Below are positions 45,000-56,650 of a DNA stretch of 64,000 nt, piece after piece (the stretch's first letter is position 1; each line of letters starts with the position of its first letter). Location: NCBI GenBank assembly GCA_033439265.1, contig JAVTVX010000015.1:23117947-23181946 (forward strand), in the 5' to 3' direction. The notes under the pieces are model-generated. The model worked only from the letters and a program-made list of their open reading frames with translations, searched no databases and was not told the origin of the DNA. This stretch comes from Dillenia suffruticosa (Eukaryota; Streptophyta; Magnoliopsida; Dilleniales; Dilleniaceae). The position numbers and the translations under genes are program-made.

Positions 45000-46110
45000 T
45001 AAAGTTGGATTTATTAAAATAATTTTTTCAGAATTTTTCAGAATTTTTATAGGGTTAAAAAAATTTGAGACTTTGATCGTGAATCCGATTATACCATTAT
45101 GTTGCCCATGATGTGTAGATCATAAATATATTTTTTTTGTAATTTTTAGAGTATGTTTTGGATATGAAATTTGAAACCAAAGTTTCGGACCCTAATGGTG
45201 TCCGAAATTTAAAATCTTAGATCTATCGCTATAGATGGTGAATTGATCTATGTAATTGGCATAAATATCTTTCTTGCATTCTGATCTACATTTTGATATA
45301 TTAATTGTGATTTTTGAGTAGTCGGAAATTGATTTTCTAAATCGGTCACGGAGGTCGTGAAATAGAATTCAAAATTTGCCGGGTTTTGGTATTATTTCCC
45401 CTAAAAATCAAATTTATGATGAATTTGGAAGATTGAATTTTGAATTACATTAAAAATCCGAGCAAAAATCAGTCCGGAAAAGTGTTTTTCGATAGTCGAG
45501 TCGAAAGGACCCGGTTACAGAACCATCGGGCGAAGAAGACCCGACCCAACCCGCGGATGTGTGCAGTTCATGTACTCTAGCAGCATGTCAATAGTTTTTG
45601 AGTGTCCTGTTTCGGTTACGACCCGGACATCGCGTCCCGACCCGCTGGGTCATTTTAGAATAAAAAGAAAAAAATATTCTCAAAAATGTCACCGCCCAGG
45701 CTCGAACCCAAGCTTTGGTGTCTTCTCTTGAGCACGCTGACCAGCAGGCTATAGCACACAATAAAGATATCTTCTTGTTGAGCGTGTCCTACACGTGCAA
45801 CAACATGCTGCAGCGCGTGTGCATGCGCATGCTAGATGCTCTGCGCATCTGGCGCGTGCAGCGTATTGCTGGGGCGCGTGGGACCCGTGATTTCATGCCT
45901 GATTGATTTTTTTTCTAAATTTCTGACTGTCCCACGCCCATATTTGTGATTTTTTATGGGTTTTTGTGTACCGAATCCAACTCCAAATGGTAAGATGAGA
46001 TTTCGGTTTGTGGTGTATGATATCCGTTGACTCATACACTTAAATTATGGTCAATACTCGAATTATTTAGAATTTGTTGTTTCGAAAGGTACACAAAATA
46101 TGAGAATAAA
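45000..46110 (+). other. Copia-2 leader with GC-rich island
   Basis: About 1.1 kb lies between the primer site and gag. A GC-rich patch at about 45780-45890 has many GCGC and GCATGC words, in AT-rich surroundings. Another GC-rich stretch with ACCCGAC-type words lies at about 45510-45660. No coding domain was recognised. Confidence 0.5.
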
Positions 46111-47050
46111 CGTCAATAAGTCACTTAAATTTCTTTAACAACATAAAAAATCGTCGTAATAGATTTTTGCAAAGATGATAAACCGAATGGTGTCAAATAT
46201 AAGATTTTACACAAGTAGATTCAGTTTATTCTTGACGTGCAAGATTTATTTGAAATTCTAAGGTATGAGATGGTGGGCCCTAGGGAGGGTACCACATCTC
46301 AATATAGACGGAATAATGAGGTCTATTGTGCGTTGAAGAAAAAGATAGCCAAATTAGGGTAATCCTCATCAATGGAGAGGACGATGACTTAATCCCGGTT
46401 TATGAATAATATCCTATGGTTATATCTGTTGGACTCACTCTAAAAGAGTATTATGGTGCTCTTTTAACTCCTAAGGTGAAGAAACTAATTTATAAGTTTA
46501 TAACTTATAAGGAAATGGTTAATCATACAATGATGTAACATTTGATGTAAATGTCGAGTATGATTACCGACTTGAGGGATACGGGTGAGCCTATTTCCGA
46601 TGAGTTACAGGTAATGGATATGATCCAATTTTTTATATGATTCATGGGAGATCATGAAAACCTGTCTCACGTCCGATGAAAGTATTTGTACTTTCACTAA
46701 TGTGAGCAGGTACAGTTAGATCCAAATAAAGCGCCTGGAGGCAAATAGGTCGCACTCGGGTCATGCTTATGCAGCGGAGTCGAGTAAAGACTCCTAAAGC
46801 ACCTAACGAATTGCATAAGTATGAGAAGAAGACTCGATCTCCAACCAAGAAACAAACCATCTGAGAAATCCAACAGTAAAGTACAAATGCGCAAGAAGAA
46901 GAATTGTTGTAAAACCAATGTGAAATGCTACATCTGTGGTAGAGTTAGTTATTTTGCTCGTAAGTATAACGAGCATAATGAATGTACTTCTTCTTTATGT
47001 GGTTTAAGATTTGTGTTATCTATTGTGATACTCACTGATTTCTCTCCTTA
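46111..47050 (+). pseudogene. Copia-2 gag remnant with zinc knuckle
   Basis: Plus-strand fragments resemble Copia gag. A short Lys-rich stretch leads into a knuckle-like CYICGRVSYFARKY near 46927-46970, and the protease start follows directly (WIVDSRIINHVTQDS near 47053). It lies in the position expected for gag. It is heavily decayed. Confidence 0.6.
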
Positions 47051-50000
47051 GTGGATAGTAGACTCAAGAATCATCAACCACGTAACTCAAGACAGTAGCG
47101 CATACGTAGAGTTTCGCCAAGTAAATCCTTAGGTTATGAGGATTTACGTGAAGAACGGATCATTTGTCGTCAGCAAAGGGATTCACACTTACAAGTTGGA
47201 GTTGCAAAGTAACCAAACTCTATATTTAAATGACGTTCCTTATAGTTTTGGATATTTGACAGAACTTAATTTCTGTACTTTGTTTGTATTGCCGAGGATG
47301 TGTTTTGGCTTTTGGAAACTCTAATGTTTGTATTAATTACGACAGTTCTTTCATTTGTTCTAGTTTTGTCTTTAATGGGCTGTATGCATTATATGTCATT
47401 CCTTTAAATGGTATTTCTTGTTATTCTTCTATTGCATTTACATTCGATTACATAGATGATGGTGTAAATATATAGTATAGAAGATTTGAATACATAGGGT
47501 AAGGGAAGTTGAATCGGTTAGCAGCAAGTGGTCTGTTGGACCTGTTAACTAGGGTCGAGTTGTCTATATATGAATTTTTGCCTAACTAGCAAAATGACAA
47601 GAAAACCATTTGATAATGCAATAAAAGCTGAGACTCTATTGCAATTGGTCGACTCTAATATCTATGGCCCTATAAGCATGAGAGTCCTGAAATGGAGTTG
47701 TGTAGTTTATTACGTTCGTTAACGATTACATGCATATCGGTTACGTTTATTTGATCTCGATAAATATGAGGCATTGGAATACTTTAGGAAATTTATTAGC
47801 AGATTAAAAATTAGTTATATTTGAGAGTGAAAAATCTCAGAATCGATAGGGGTACGAGTCTTTGTCTGAACTACACAGAGAGCTCTGTTTCGAGAAAAGT
47901 ACTATGAGACAACTAACTATTCCTACTACTTCTCAGCAGAATAAAATAGTCGAGATAAGGAATAGGAATTTGTTTGAGCTTGTGAGGTCTATGATGGCGT
48001 AGGTCAATTTGTTCATCTCTTATTGAGGAGATGTTTTATTGACTGCAACCTACGTTCTCAACTGTGTCTCATTAAAGTTCGTGGTCAGTACCCCATTTGA
48101 GCTTTGGACAGAGAGGTAACGTGTCCTTAGCCACTTAAGGTCATGGGATTGTGTCGCATATGATCACGTTTTCTCGCATTCACACGGCAAGCTAGGCCCG
48201 TGAGAAAAGAAGTGTATCTTTATAAGATATTCAGAACACTATAGGAAATGTGTTCTTAGGTGAGCATACTGACGGCATTGTTACTAAAATTTAGTCTCGT
48301 GATACCATATTCCTTAAGGATGATTTCCCTAAAAGAAGTGAAATCAATTAGGATTCTACCTTCTATTTAATGGATGAGTTTAGTAACTCAGTTGAATTCT
48401 ATGGCGGGACTGAAGAACCGATTAAAGATCTTCATCCCAGTGGGAGTGATCTATTGAGAAGTGAAATCTATTGGGACTTTATCTTTTATTTGGATGGATG
48501 AGCCTAGTGGCTTAAGTGAGCCCAACGTTGGGACACAATAACCCATTACGGATTTTGGTCCCAGTGGGAACGATCCATCTAAAGGTGAAGGGGTTCTCTA
48601 TCATCGTAGATATATTGAGGGTGCATATTTAAACGTCGCTTCCCGAATGAGGGTGAAACCCTTATTGTGACTCTTGAAAATGATGAGAAATTTAAAATAG
48701 TCCAAGAGACTCTTGTAATTTTTTTCAAAGAACTATTTATTGAAGGCCATAGATAAATAGAGGGAGTCGATGAAAATCAATAGGGTCTGGGACCTAATTG
48801 ATCTGTCTGAGGGCAGAAAGACCATTAAGAACGAGTAAGTTCTCAAGAACCTAGTTGATTTGCCTAAGGGCAGGAGGACCATTGGAAACAAGAACGTTCT
48901 CAAGGTTAAGAGAAGGTCGATGAATCGGTTGAGAGATATAGAGTCCGTCTAATAACGAAGGGTTACAATCAGTTTAAGAGGTTGGACTACCGAGGAGTCG
49001 TAATCCAATTTATCTTGATCCGTTTAATTTTAGCAATTGTCACAAACATAGTTCTGGAGTTATACCATATGGACGTAAGGACCACTTTCCGTAATGGAAG
49101 TCTAGATGAGTAGATCTACATGGAGCAACCCTCTGGATTCGTTATAATAGGTCATGAAAGTAAAGTCTGTCAACTTGGATATTGATATACGACCTAAAAT
49201 AGTCATCCAGACAGTGATATTTAAGATTTCACAAGGAGGTGATATCTTATGGTTTTATAATGATCGAGGAGGATCATTCTATCTGTCTGAAATGTTCTAG
49301 TGACTCTCTTGTGATCATGTTATTATATGTGTGCATGATATTTTGTTGGTTGGGAATAACAGAAAATATCTAATGAGCATTGAAATATGGTTATTGTTTA
49401 TGGGTGAGACTTAGTTCATTCTCGGAGTAAGGATCCAGAGAGATCACTTGAGAAAGATGTTGACTTTTTAACAAGAGTCCTATATCAGGAAGATTCTTGG
49501 GCATTCGAGATGAACAAATGCAATCCATTAGATACTCTTGTCGCTAAATGCAAAGACTTGAGTCTTGAAATGTACCCTATAACTTAGGAAGAAATAAGGG
49601 AGTTAAGTAGAATCCCTTATGTCAGTGTAATGTATAGTCTAGTATATACGATGAGACATACGTGACCAGACATTTGTTTTGCAGTCAATATGGTAAGCAA
49701 GTATCAATCGAATCCCAGAAGGGATCACTGGGGAGCAGTAAAAAGGATTCTGAGATATTTCAAACGAACTGTGGACCTCTCCTTGTGTTATGGAGAAGGT
49801 TATTTGCGTTTCGTTGGATATTCAGACACTAATTGGGGTAGTGATCTGGATAGACAAAAATCAACAACAGTTTTGTTGTCTTGCTCAATAAATGGTACCA
49901 TATCTTGGAGAAGCAAGAAACAAATATGTGTATATCTATTTATGATAGAGACTAAGCCTGTGGCATACTCAGTGGAAGCTCAGTGGTAGTTCAGGAGACT

Positions 50001-50220
50001 ATTTGTTTTCGGACATTTCTAGATGACTTAGTGGTTGTGGCAAAAAATGAGAAGCCAGTGATGATTTGTAATGATGATCAGGCCGGTATTGCTTACAACT
50101 GAAACCCTAAAATCACATAAATACTAAACACATTGATACCATATACCATATTCCTTCATCAACTCATTATGAGAGATTTCTTTGTGAGACATATGGAATC
50201 ATTGGGTTTATATGTGATTT
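47051..50220 (+). pseudogene. Copia-2 pol remnant: protease, integrase, RT, RNase H
   Basis: Recognisable pieces in order: an integrase start near 47510 with KMTRKPFDNAIKAE; an integrase core with QLTIPTTSQQN (about 47912) and FVRSMMA-like words near 47990; an RT region from about 48760; and RNase H at 49680-50160 with MVSKYQSNPRRDHWGAVKRI, YFKRTVDLSLCYGEG, GYSDTNWGSDLDRQKST and ISWRSKKQICV. The arrangement is the same as in Copia-1. Only the RNase H keeps a frame near 100 codons; the rest has many breaks. Confidence 0.85.
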
Positions 50221-51354
50221 AACATTTCTCACTATGTACTGATCGTGATACTTATTGACATATATGACATATGTGCATTGTATATAGTCACAAGTTGATT
50301 TCTTGCACTAGTTTGTTGCCATATATTATGTAGTATGTTATGATAAAAGATGTGTCAGGCAAGCGTGGTTGACTCTCTCACACAAGTGACAACCTCCAGC
50401 TCTAAGTGAGTGAGGATGAGACGGTTTCTAGTTATAAAAGACTTTGAGAGTGGCCCTGCTAGAATATAAGTCATCCAGATATGTGTTTAGGATGAGGTCA
50501 TATGCGATATGACCGACATGAAAATATCCACATCTATGTTGCCTGTGAGAAACCAGGTTGAGATCTCAGATATCACCTGCGTTAAGTGATATCGTTTCTG
50601 AGATACTCCCTATGAGATCTCTGGGGTAAAGTTTTATGTAGACTATGACCTATACCTGCACAATATTAAAGAAATCTGACATGCGCTTTTGAGAGATGAG
50701 GGAATGACACTGTGGCACGTGTTTCATACCGCATGTGATAAGACGACCAAAGGATAGTAGAGCTCTTATTTGAGACGATAGTATGAATAAAGATCCCCGT
50801 TCCCACTGTGTAAGACCCGAGATCTATTGGATGAGATCTTTTATACCCTTATGACTTTCGTCTATCTCTTGAGATTTTTATTTTGGTATTGCTACTTTGG
50901 TATATCATCAAGAAACCATAGCTGATTCGGTTTGGCGGTGTATGTTTAGGAAAGCAGCTAAGATAAGATTGAAAGTTAGTAGTATGAAAGGAAGACCAAT
51001 CAACATTATATCATGAAGTTGTATTCACAGGTTGACCTGTTATGTTAATACATATTGGGATTAAAATATAATAGTGAATACACAGTCGAGCAAATGATTG
51101 GGGATCACTTTCAATGAGGAAAGTGGCTCGATAGATGTAATTGCGTTGAGTCTGGGGTACAGCGAGTTCTTTTTTGGTACTAACGATGGCTTCTCGATCA
51201 TCTTAACAGGTATATAGAGAAGTCTTTGCTTGCAGGTGTATTCGCCGGTCACACGACGTTCAGTCCTGTATGAAAGTCCAATAGGGTGATGTAAAGATCA
51301 CATGAGTTGTAATCTTATGAAGGACGTAAAATGTCCTCATGTGTAAATGGGAGA
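50221..51354 (+). other. Copia-2 3' non-coding block, conserved with Copia-1
   Basis: The block has no coding motifs. Segments match 29796-30873: GATTCGGTTTGGCGGTG, TTTAGGAAAGCAGCTAA, GACTTTCGTCTATCT, GAAAGGAAGACC and CTCTCACACAAG. It ends in the purine tract beside the 3' LTR. Confidence 0.7.
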
Positions 51355-51944
51355 TATTAGTTTGACATAACAGGGGTGGTTATCCCATTTCAAAAGATAA
51401 CCACCCATAACTCCCTAAGATCACTCTCTCTCCTATGATTCTCTTATTCTTTCTCTCGTCTGTAAAAGGAAACATGGGGAAGCACAGTAAAACAAAATGG
51501 AATGCACTCTCTCCCTCTCAAGCACATAATCAGAAAAGAAGATCATTTTTCTGTAGCGGCGATGGCACCGTGCAGTGCATAACTGAAAGAAGATATTCAT
51601 TTTGGAGGCTGTAACCATCTGTTGCTTGAGAGCAGATTGCCAAAAGTAAACGTTGAGAGAGAAATTAATTTCTAAAATGAGAAATTAATTAAGGGTTTGA
51701 AGAATTTTCGCGAAGGAAAATTTTTCCCGTCATTTGAAGATCACCGGACTTAGGATTGAGGCGCCATGAAATAATGGTGATGATTCGTTTCATGATCATC
51801 ATCCCGACCGAGCGATCCGTACAAAAGATTACGAGATTTCGATTGATTTATTAGAGACCTATATATCGAGGTATTTATCCATAAATTCCAAAATTTTTAA
51901 TTTTATACGCTTTCGTATGCGCATATAATGTAGTAAATCCTTCA
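51355..51944 (+). repeat. Copia-2 3' LTR
   Basis: The 590-bp copy runs from TATTAGTTTG to AATCCTTCA and is followed by GGAGT. It lacks the 12-bp G-box palindrome seen near the start of the 5' LTR. Confidence 0.93.
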
Positions 51945-53700
51945 GGAGTCCAATTGTTAAGCATCTTTGATGCTCTACTTAAGATCAGGTTGTACAGGGT
52001 CCATCTTTCCTAACATTAGTAAAGGTTCATAATTTATTAAACTTAGAGATCAACTTTTTCAATCTAGAGATACATTAGCTTGATTGTGGCTTTTCTACTC
52101 AAGGCAACTACTGCAACATTAGCTTTGCATCGGTAGTATTAAATTGTAATGTCGTAGCCTTTCAGAAATAGTAACCATCGTCTTTGTCACATATTCAGCT
52201 CCTTTTAAGAGAATAGATACTTTGGGTGGATAGTACACCTTTGGCCATAGAGATAGACAGATAGTGCCTCCAGATGTGAGAGGAAATACTATAGCTACGA
52301 GTCCCAAATCATGTGTTAGATAATTCTACTCATGTAGATTTAATTGTCTTGATACATATGCAACAACGTGATTGTTTTGCATAAGCATGCATTATAGAAC
52401 TAGCTTAGAGGCATTAGGTTAGCTTGGTCATAGGATTCTTCTATTTATAGCATTCTAAGCCAAGGAAGCTTTGGATTTTTCATAATTCCTATCAAATTAG
52501 GCTAATCATTGATAGCTTCCACCTTTTGAGGATCCGAGATTCCGTCATTGCTCACGACATACCAAAAAATACTAGTTGTTCCTGCCATAATTCACACAAT
52601 GAATTTGGCGCATAGTTACTTTTCTCTAAGTATTCCCAAAACAATTCTTGGTATTTTTTATGCTCTTCTTGAGTCTTGGAGTAGACTAAAATATCATTGA
52701 TGAAGATTATGATGAATTGGTCCAAGTAGGGCTAAAAGATTCTATTCATTAGGTTTATGATGCTATTGGGGTATCTATTAACCCGAATGACATTACTAAG
52801 AATTCATAATGACCGTATCGAGTCCTGACGACTGACTTTGGAACATTTTATTCTTGGATTCCAACTAGTGAAAGGCAGATTGAAGATTGATCATAGAAAA
52901 TTACTATAACACCTATGAGTCGATTAAAGAGATCATATATTTGTATTAGAAGGTTGTTGTTCTTGATTGTCACTTTGTTCAGTTACCTATAGTCAATATA
53001 AAGCCACATTATGCCATATTTCATTTTCACAAACAAGATTGAACACCCTATAGTGACATGCCAAGGTAGATATATCCCTTAGAAAGTAACCCATGGAGTT
53101 GTTCTTTCAGCTCCTTTAACTTAATTGGTTCCATTCGATATAGAAGGTTTATGATCAAAACTATATTAGGTATAAGGTCTACGGAAAATTCCAATTATCG
53201 ATTGAGAGGTAAGCTGAGCACATCTTCTAGGAAGAAATTGGATCTTTGACAATTGGGATGTTTGGTGATTGGCTGACTTCAACTTCTAAGTTTGATACAT
53301 CTACCAAGTAACTATGTTATCTTTTTTGGAGTAGCTTGCTAGCTTCGAGGTAGCATATGATCAGGGTCTGTGCCACTCTTCCATTCTCATAAAATGCCAA
53401 CTTTGGTTGACTTAAAATGGTGAAAGTGACTATTTTCCATCTTCGATCGATCAAAGCATAACTAGTGGCTAACCAATCTATTAACAAGATCATATCGAGA
53501 TCCACTATTAGTAAAGGGATCAAGTCTACTAGAATTCCTTTCCTAAAAGGCTTAACATGCAATCAGCTATTACAATATTGTATCAGCTCGACTTAGTACT
53601 TTCATAGCTATAAAGGACAAATAACATCATTGTACAAAACATGATTTAATTTGAAGGTCTTTGCCTCCTCTCCGAAGTGTGCGTAAACTTGTCCTTGCAT
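51945..53700 (-). pseudogene. Gypsy D protease, RT and RNase H
   Basis: Minus-strand motifs in order from the right: QVYAHFGEEAKTFKL (about 53690), then the protease-domain end DMILLIDWLATSYALIDRRWK with VTFTILSQPKLAF (about 53500-53390). RT words such as YRQLNKVT-like follow around 53000. RNase H comes at about 52380-52080 with LMQNNHVVAYVSRQLNLHE and THDLGLVAIVFPL. The integrase continues beyond Copia-2 at 44384. Gag was not found to the right. Gypsy D is an old, broken element that received both the CACTA and the Copia-2 insertions. Confidence 0.8.
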
Positions 53701-56650
53701 CGGAGGACATTCTGGTGCTCAGATTAATTAATTTGAGCTCTATGTTGAGGACCAACATTCCCTAAATAGTACCTAGGTTTATGTCAAGTTTTTACAATGT
53801 TATGCCCTATATTCAAAGATCATCCTCCATTTTTACTTGATCAGACTAATCTGGCTCTTGTAGGTAGTGTAGATCTTAGATTTGGTGCTCCAAATTCTTT
53901 TGTTGAAGTATGATCCTATTTTTTGATAGCACTCTGGTTGTGATGATCAACTATTCTAGTATCGTACACCTTAGTAAAAGAGGTAAAAACAAGCAGAAAC
54001 AAAATTTAAAATCATCATAATGTGCAAAAGCAAAATTTAAAATCATCACAAAGCAAATGACACAAAGATAATGGTTTCTAGATTATCATTTACTAGTGTG
54101 AAAATGAGGAAGGACAAAGGTAAAAAATAATTTAAAATTGTTATTATAACTAAATTTTCTAGAAAATTGGACCATGTTTCTCTTGTAAATTGACTAATCC
54201 TAGTCACACCAAGTCATATAAAAATAAAACTAAACCTGTTAAAGTCCAATCAAATATTGCCAATACAACATAGGGACTACATTCCCAATCCTTGACACCA
54301 ACATCAGGGTTGAGCAGCAAATTAAATAAATAAAGAATCAACATCCAGTTTTCAATCATAGATAGTCAAATCAAATTAATTCTGCTGGCCAAAGCAATAA
54401 ATATGTCATCAATTTCATTATTACATACTTTCTATATGAGTTATGACTATCATTATTACATCATTACGCTAGAATGAAATGACAAACAAATATTAAAAAT
54501 ATCATAATCAATCGTACCCCAATAAGGGTACAACAATGGTCAATAAAGAAAAAAGAGAGGGATCAAATATCATGCTGTCCGTGAATCTCTATCTACCACC
54601 TGAAATATTAGCAATTGAGTTAATCAAAGGGAGTGAGGAATGGAAACGTGCACAACATATATATATATCATAAAGTAATTATTATGCATATAATATAATA
54701 CATGAATGATAATATAGAGATAGCTATTAACATTCATTCAACAACATACATATTAAATTAACATGCCAACAATAAGGAAAGAGGGACAAACTATTGATTT
54801 CTCTAAACTAGAATCAAGCAAGGGTGCTAAACTCATTTTTATAATAACTTTATTTTTTGGTTTTTTTCCATTTTTATTACTTTTCTTTCCTTTAAATGAA
54901 ATCAATTTCTTTCTATTCATTATCTTATCATAAGTTCCTTGCTTGTGGAGGGTGCACTTGCCTTACATCATCTGAAAGGTTAATTTGTGAGTGGTGTCTC
55001 TCAATCTGAGAGTAAACATGACTTTATGGCAGTAGTATTAGTACCAAGACCAGAAGCTTTTTCAACCAATCTAGCTACTAAAATTATCCCTCGGAGATAA
55101 CTCTACCACGTATCGCACCATGAAGGGTTCCACTTCATGTTATTTAAGTTTTAATAGGGTTTATTAGAAATAGTGATGACATTTAGTTATTTTCTAACAG
55201 TTTTAAGATGAAATAGTTTTATTGCTCTATACTTGCATGTTAATACTCATGCGTTGCATACATATCATAATTAAGCTAACATATGTCATCATTTAAGCTT
55301 ACTTGTTAAGCTAAGACATATCACTGTTTAAGCTAACATGTTAAGCAAGCATATAGCATCACCTAAGCTTAACCTATTAAGCTGAGATATATCATCATGT
55401 AAGATAACATATTAGGCTAACATGTTAAAGCTAACATTGCAAAAGCTTAGGCCATCTAATCCTAAGGCAATATACATGTTATGGTCATCTAAACAACTAA
55501 GATAGGGCATCAATCTAGAAAGCACGGTATCTAAAAGGGAAAAGCACACAAGCATGCAATTACCTATGTTAAATACACCAAAGATCAATTCTACAAGCCG
55601 AAAGCCATAGTCATATGAGCACAGCCGAGGGTACGTGAACAACCAATACAAGGAATGTCACCAAACTTAATTTTATTGGCAATAATCAATATTAACATGC
55701 TCCTAAACCCTAGATGCAATAGAAATATATGAGTAACAAAGAAAGAGAAAGACCAATCTTGGAATTCAACGAGAGAAAGAAAATAAGAGATGGTTTGAAG
55801 TTGAGAAAAAAGGAAAAAGCTTTTGTCAGGTTTTTCAAAGAGAGAGATCGTATCGATTTTTGAAAAAGAGAGAGACACACACACAAAAATAGAGAGAGAC
55901 ACAACCATAGAAAGAGAGAGAGAACCTTCAAAATTGAAGTGAGAGAGGCTTAGACCCTGTAATATTTGATTGTAATAGAATTGAGTTGAAAAAGTTGATA
56001 ACTGAGATTGAGCGAAAGAGAAAAGAGTTTTAAAACCCTTGAATGAAGAGAGAGAATAGAGAGAGAAAAGTCAAACCTATGATGAATGAATTGGAGATCT
56101 TGAATAGGAGACAGAACTTCGATCCTCCAAATTTTGAATACAGAGATGTTTGAGATCCAAATCGAAGGGGAAACTAGACTGAAAAAGGAAGGGGAGACAT
56201 TTGTCTGATTCAAAGATAGAGGGATAACAAATCAATTACATACATAAAGAGAGAAGAGATTTTGAATCTAAAATCTAGGTTTTTATTGAGCTTCAAAGAG
56301 AAAGAGAGATACTAGAGTGAGAGATGACTCAAGAGAGAGAGAGAGAGAAGTACTAAACACTCCTACTCTGGCACCTCACTTTGAACCTCAAACATCACAT
56401 TTGCTTTTTCCTTTTTCTAACCTAATAAACATATCAACATAACCTAAACCATAAAAGTCCAGCCCTAGGTACACCCTAAAACTAGAATTTAACTAGCATA
56501 CATAACAAACAAAACATAGGCACACACACATAAATTAATTTATACATTTTATGCTATACTTATGTAATCATAAAATAACAATGCATGAAAAAGGGGTTTC
56601 TAGGGTTTTTTTTTTTTTTTTCTAAATCTAGCTTTTTAGATTCTTCCCCT
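53701..56650. other. Non-coding stretch, probably LTR remnants of Gypsy D and/or E
   Basis: No gene was recognised in about 2.9 kb. It lies between the protease end of Gypsy D and the integrase tail of Gypsy E, where the 5' LTR of D and the 3' LTR of E are expected. A GCACTCTGGTTGTGATG stretch near 53928 might be a decayed primer site and LTR edge. AG-rich tracts (55740-56350) and short repeats (55255-55440) fill much of it. LTR borders could not be fixed. Confidence 0.4.
55255..55440. repeat. Degenerate short tandem repeats (AAGCTAACAT family)
   Basis: Words such as TTAAGCTAACAT, TTAAGCTAAGACATATCA and AAGCTAACATGTTAAGC recur about four times with a loose period near 50 bp. The copies are imperfect. 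Confidence 0.6.

Larger units (their letters stand above)
44385..51944 (+). mobile_element. Copia-2: full-length Ty1/Copia element inside Gypsy D
   Basis: LTRs at 44385-44986 (602 bp) and 51355-51944 (590 bp) are flanked by perfect GGAGT duplications. A perfect primer site follows the first LTR and a purine tract (AAATGGGAGA) precedes the second. Gag, integrase, RT and RNase H remnants follow in Copia order on the plus strand. By hand count the LTRs differ at about 7% of positions, so it inserted later than Copia-1. Its coding part is nevertheless far more degraded, with many breaks throughout. The 3' non-coding block resembles that of Copia-1, so the two are related families. Confidence 0.93.
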
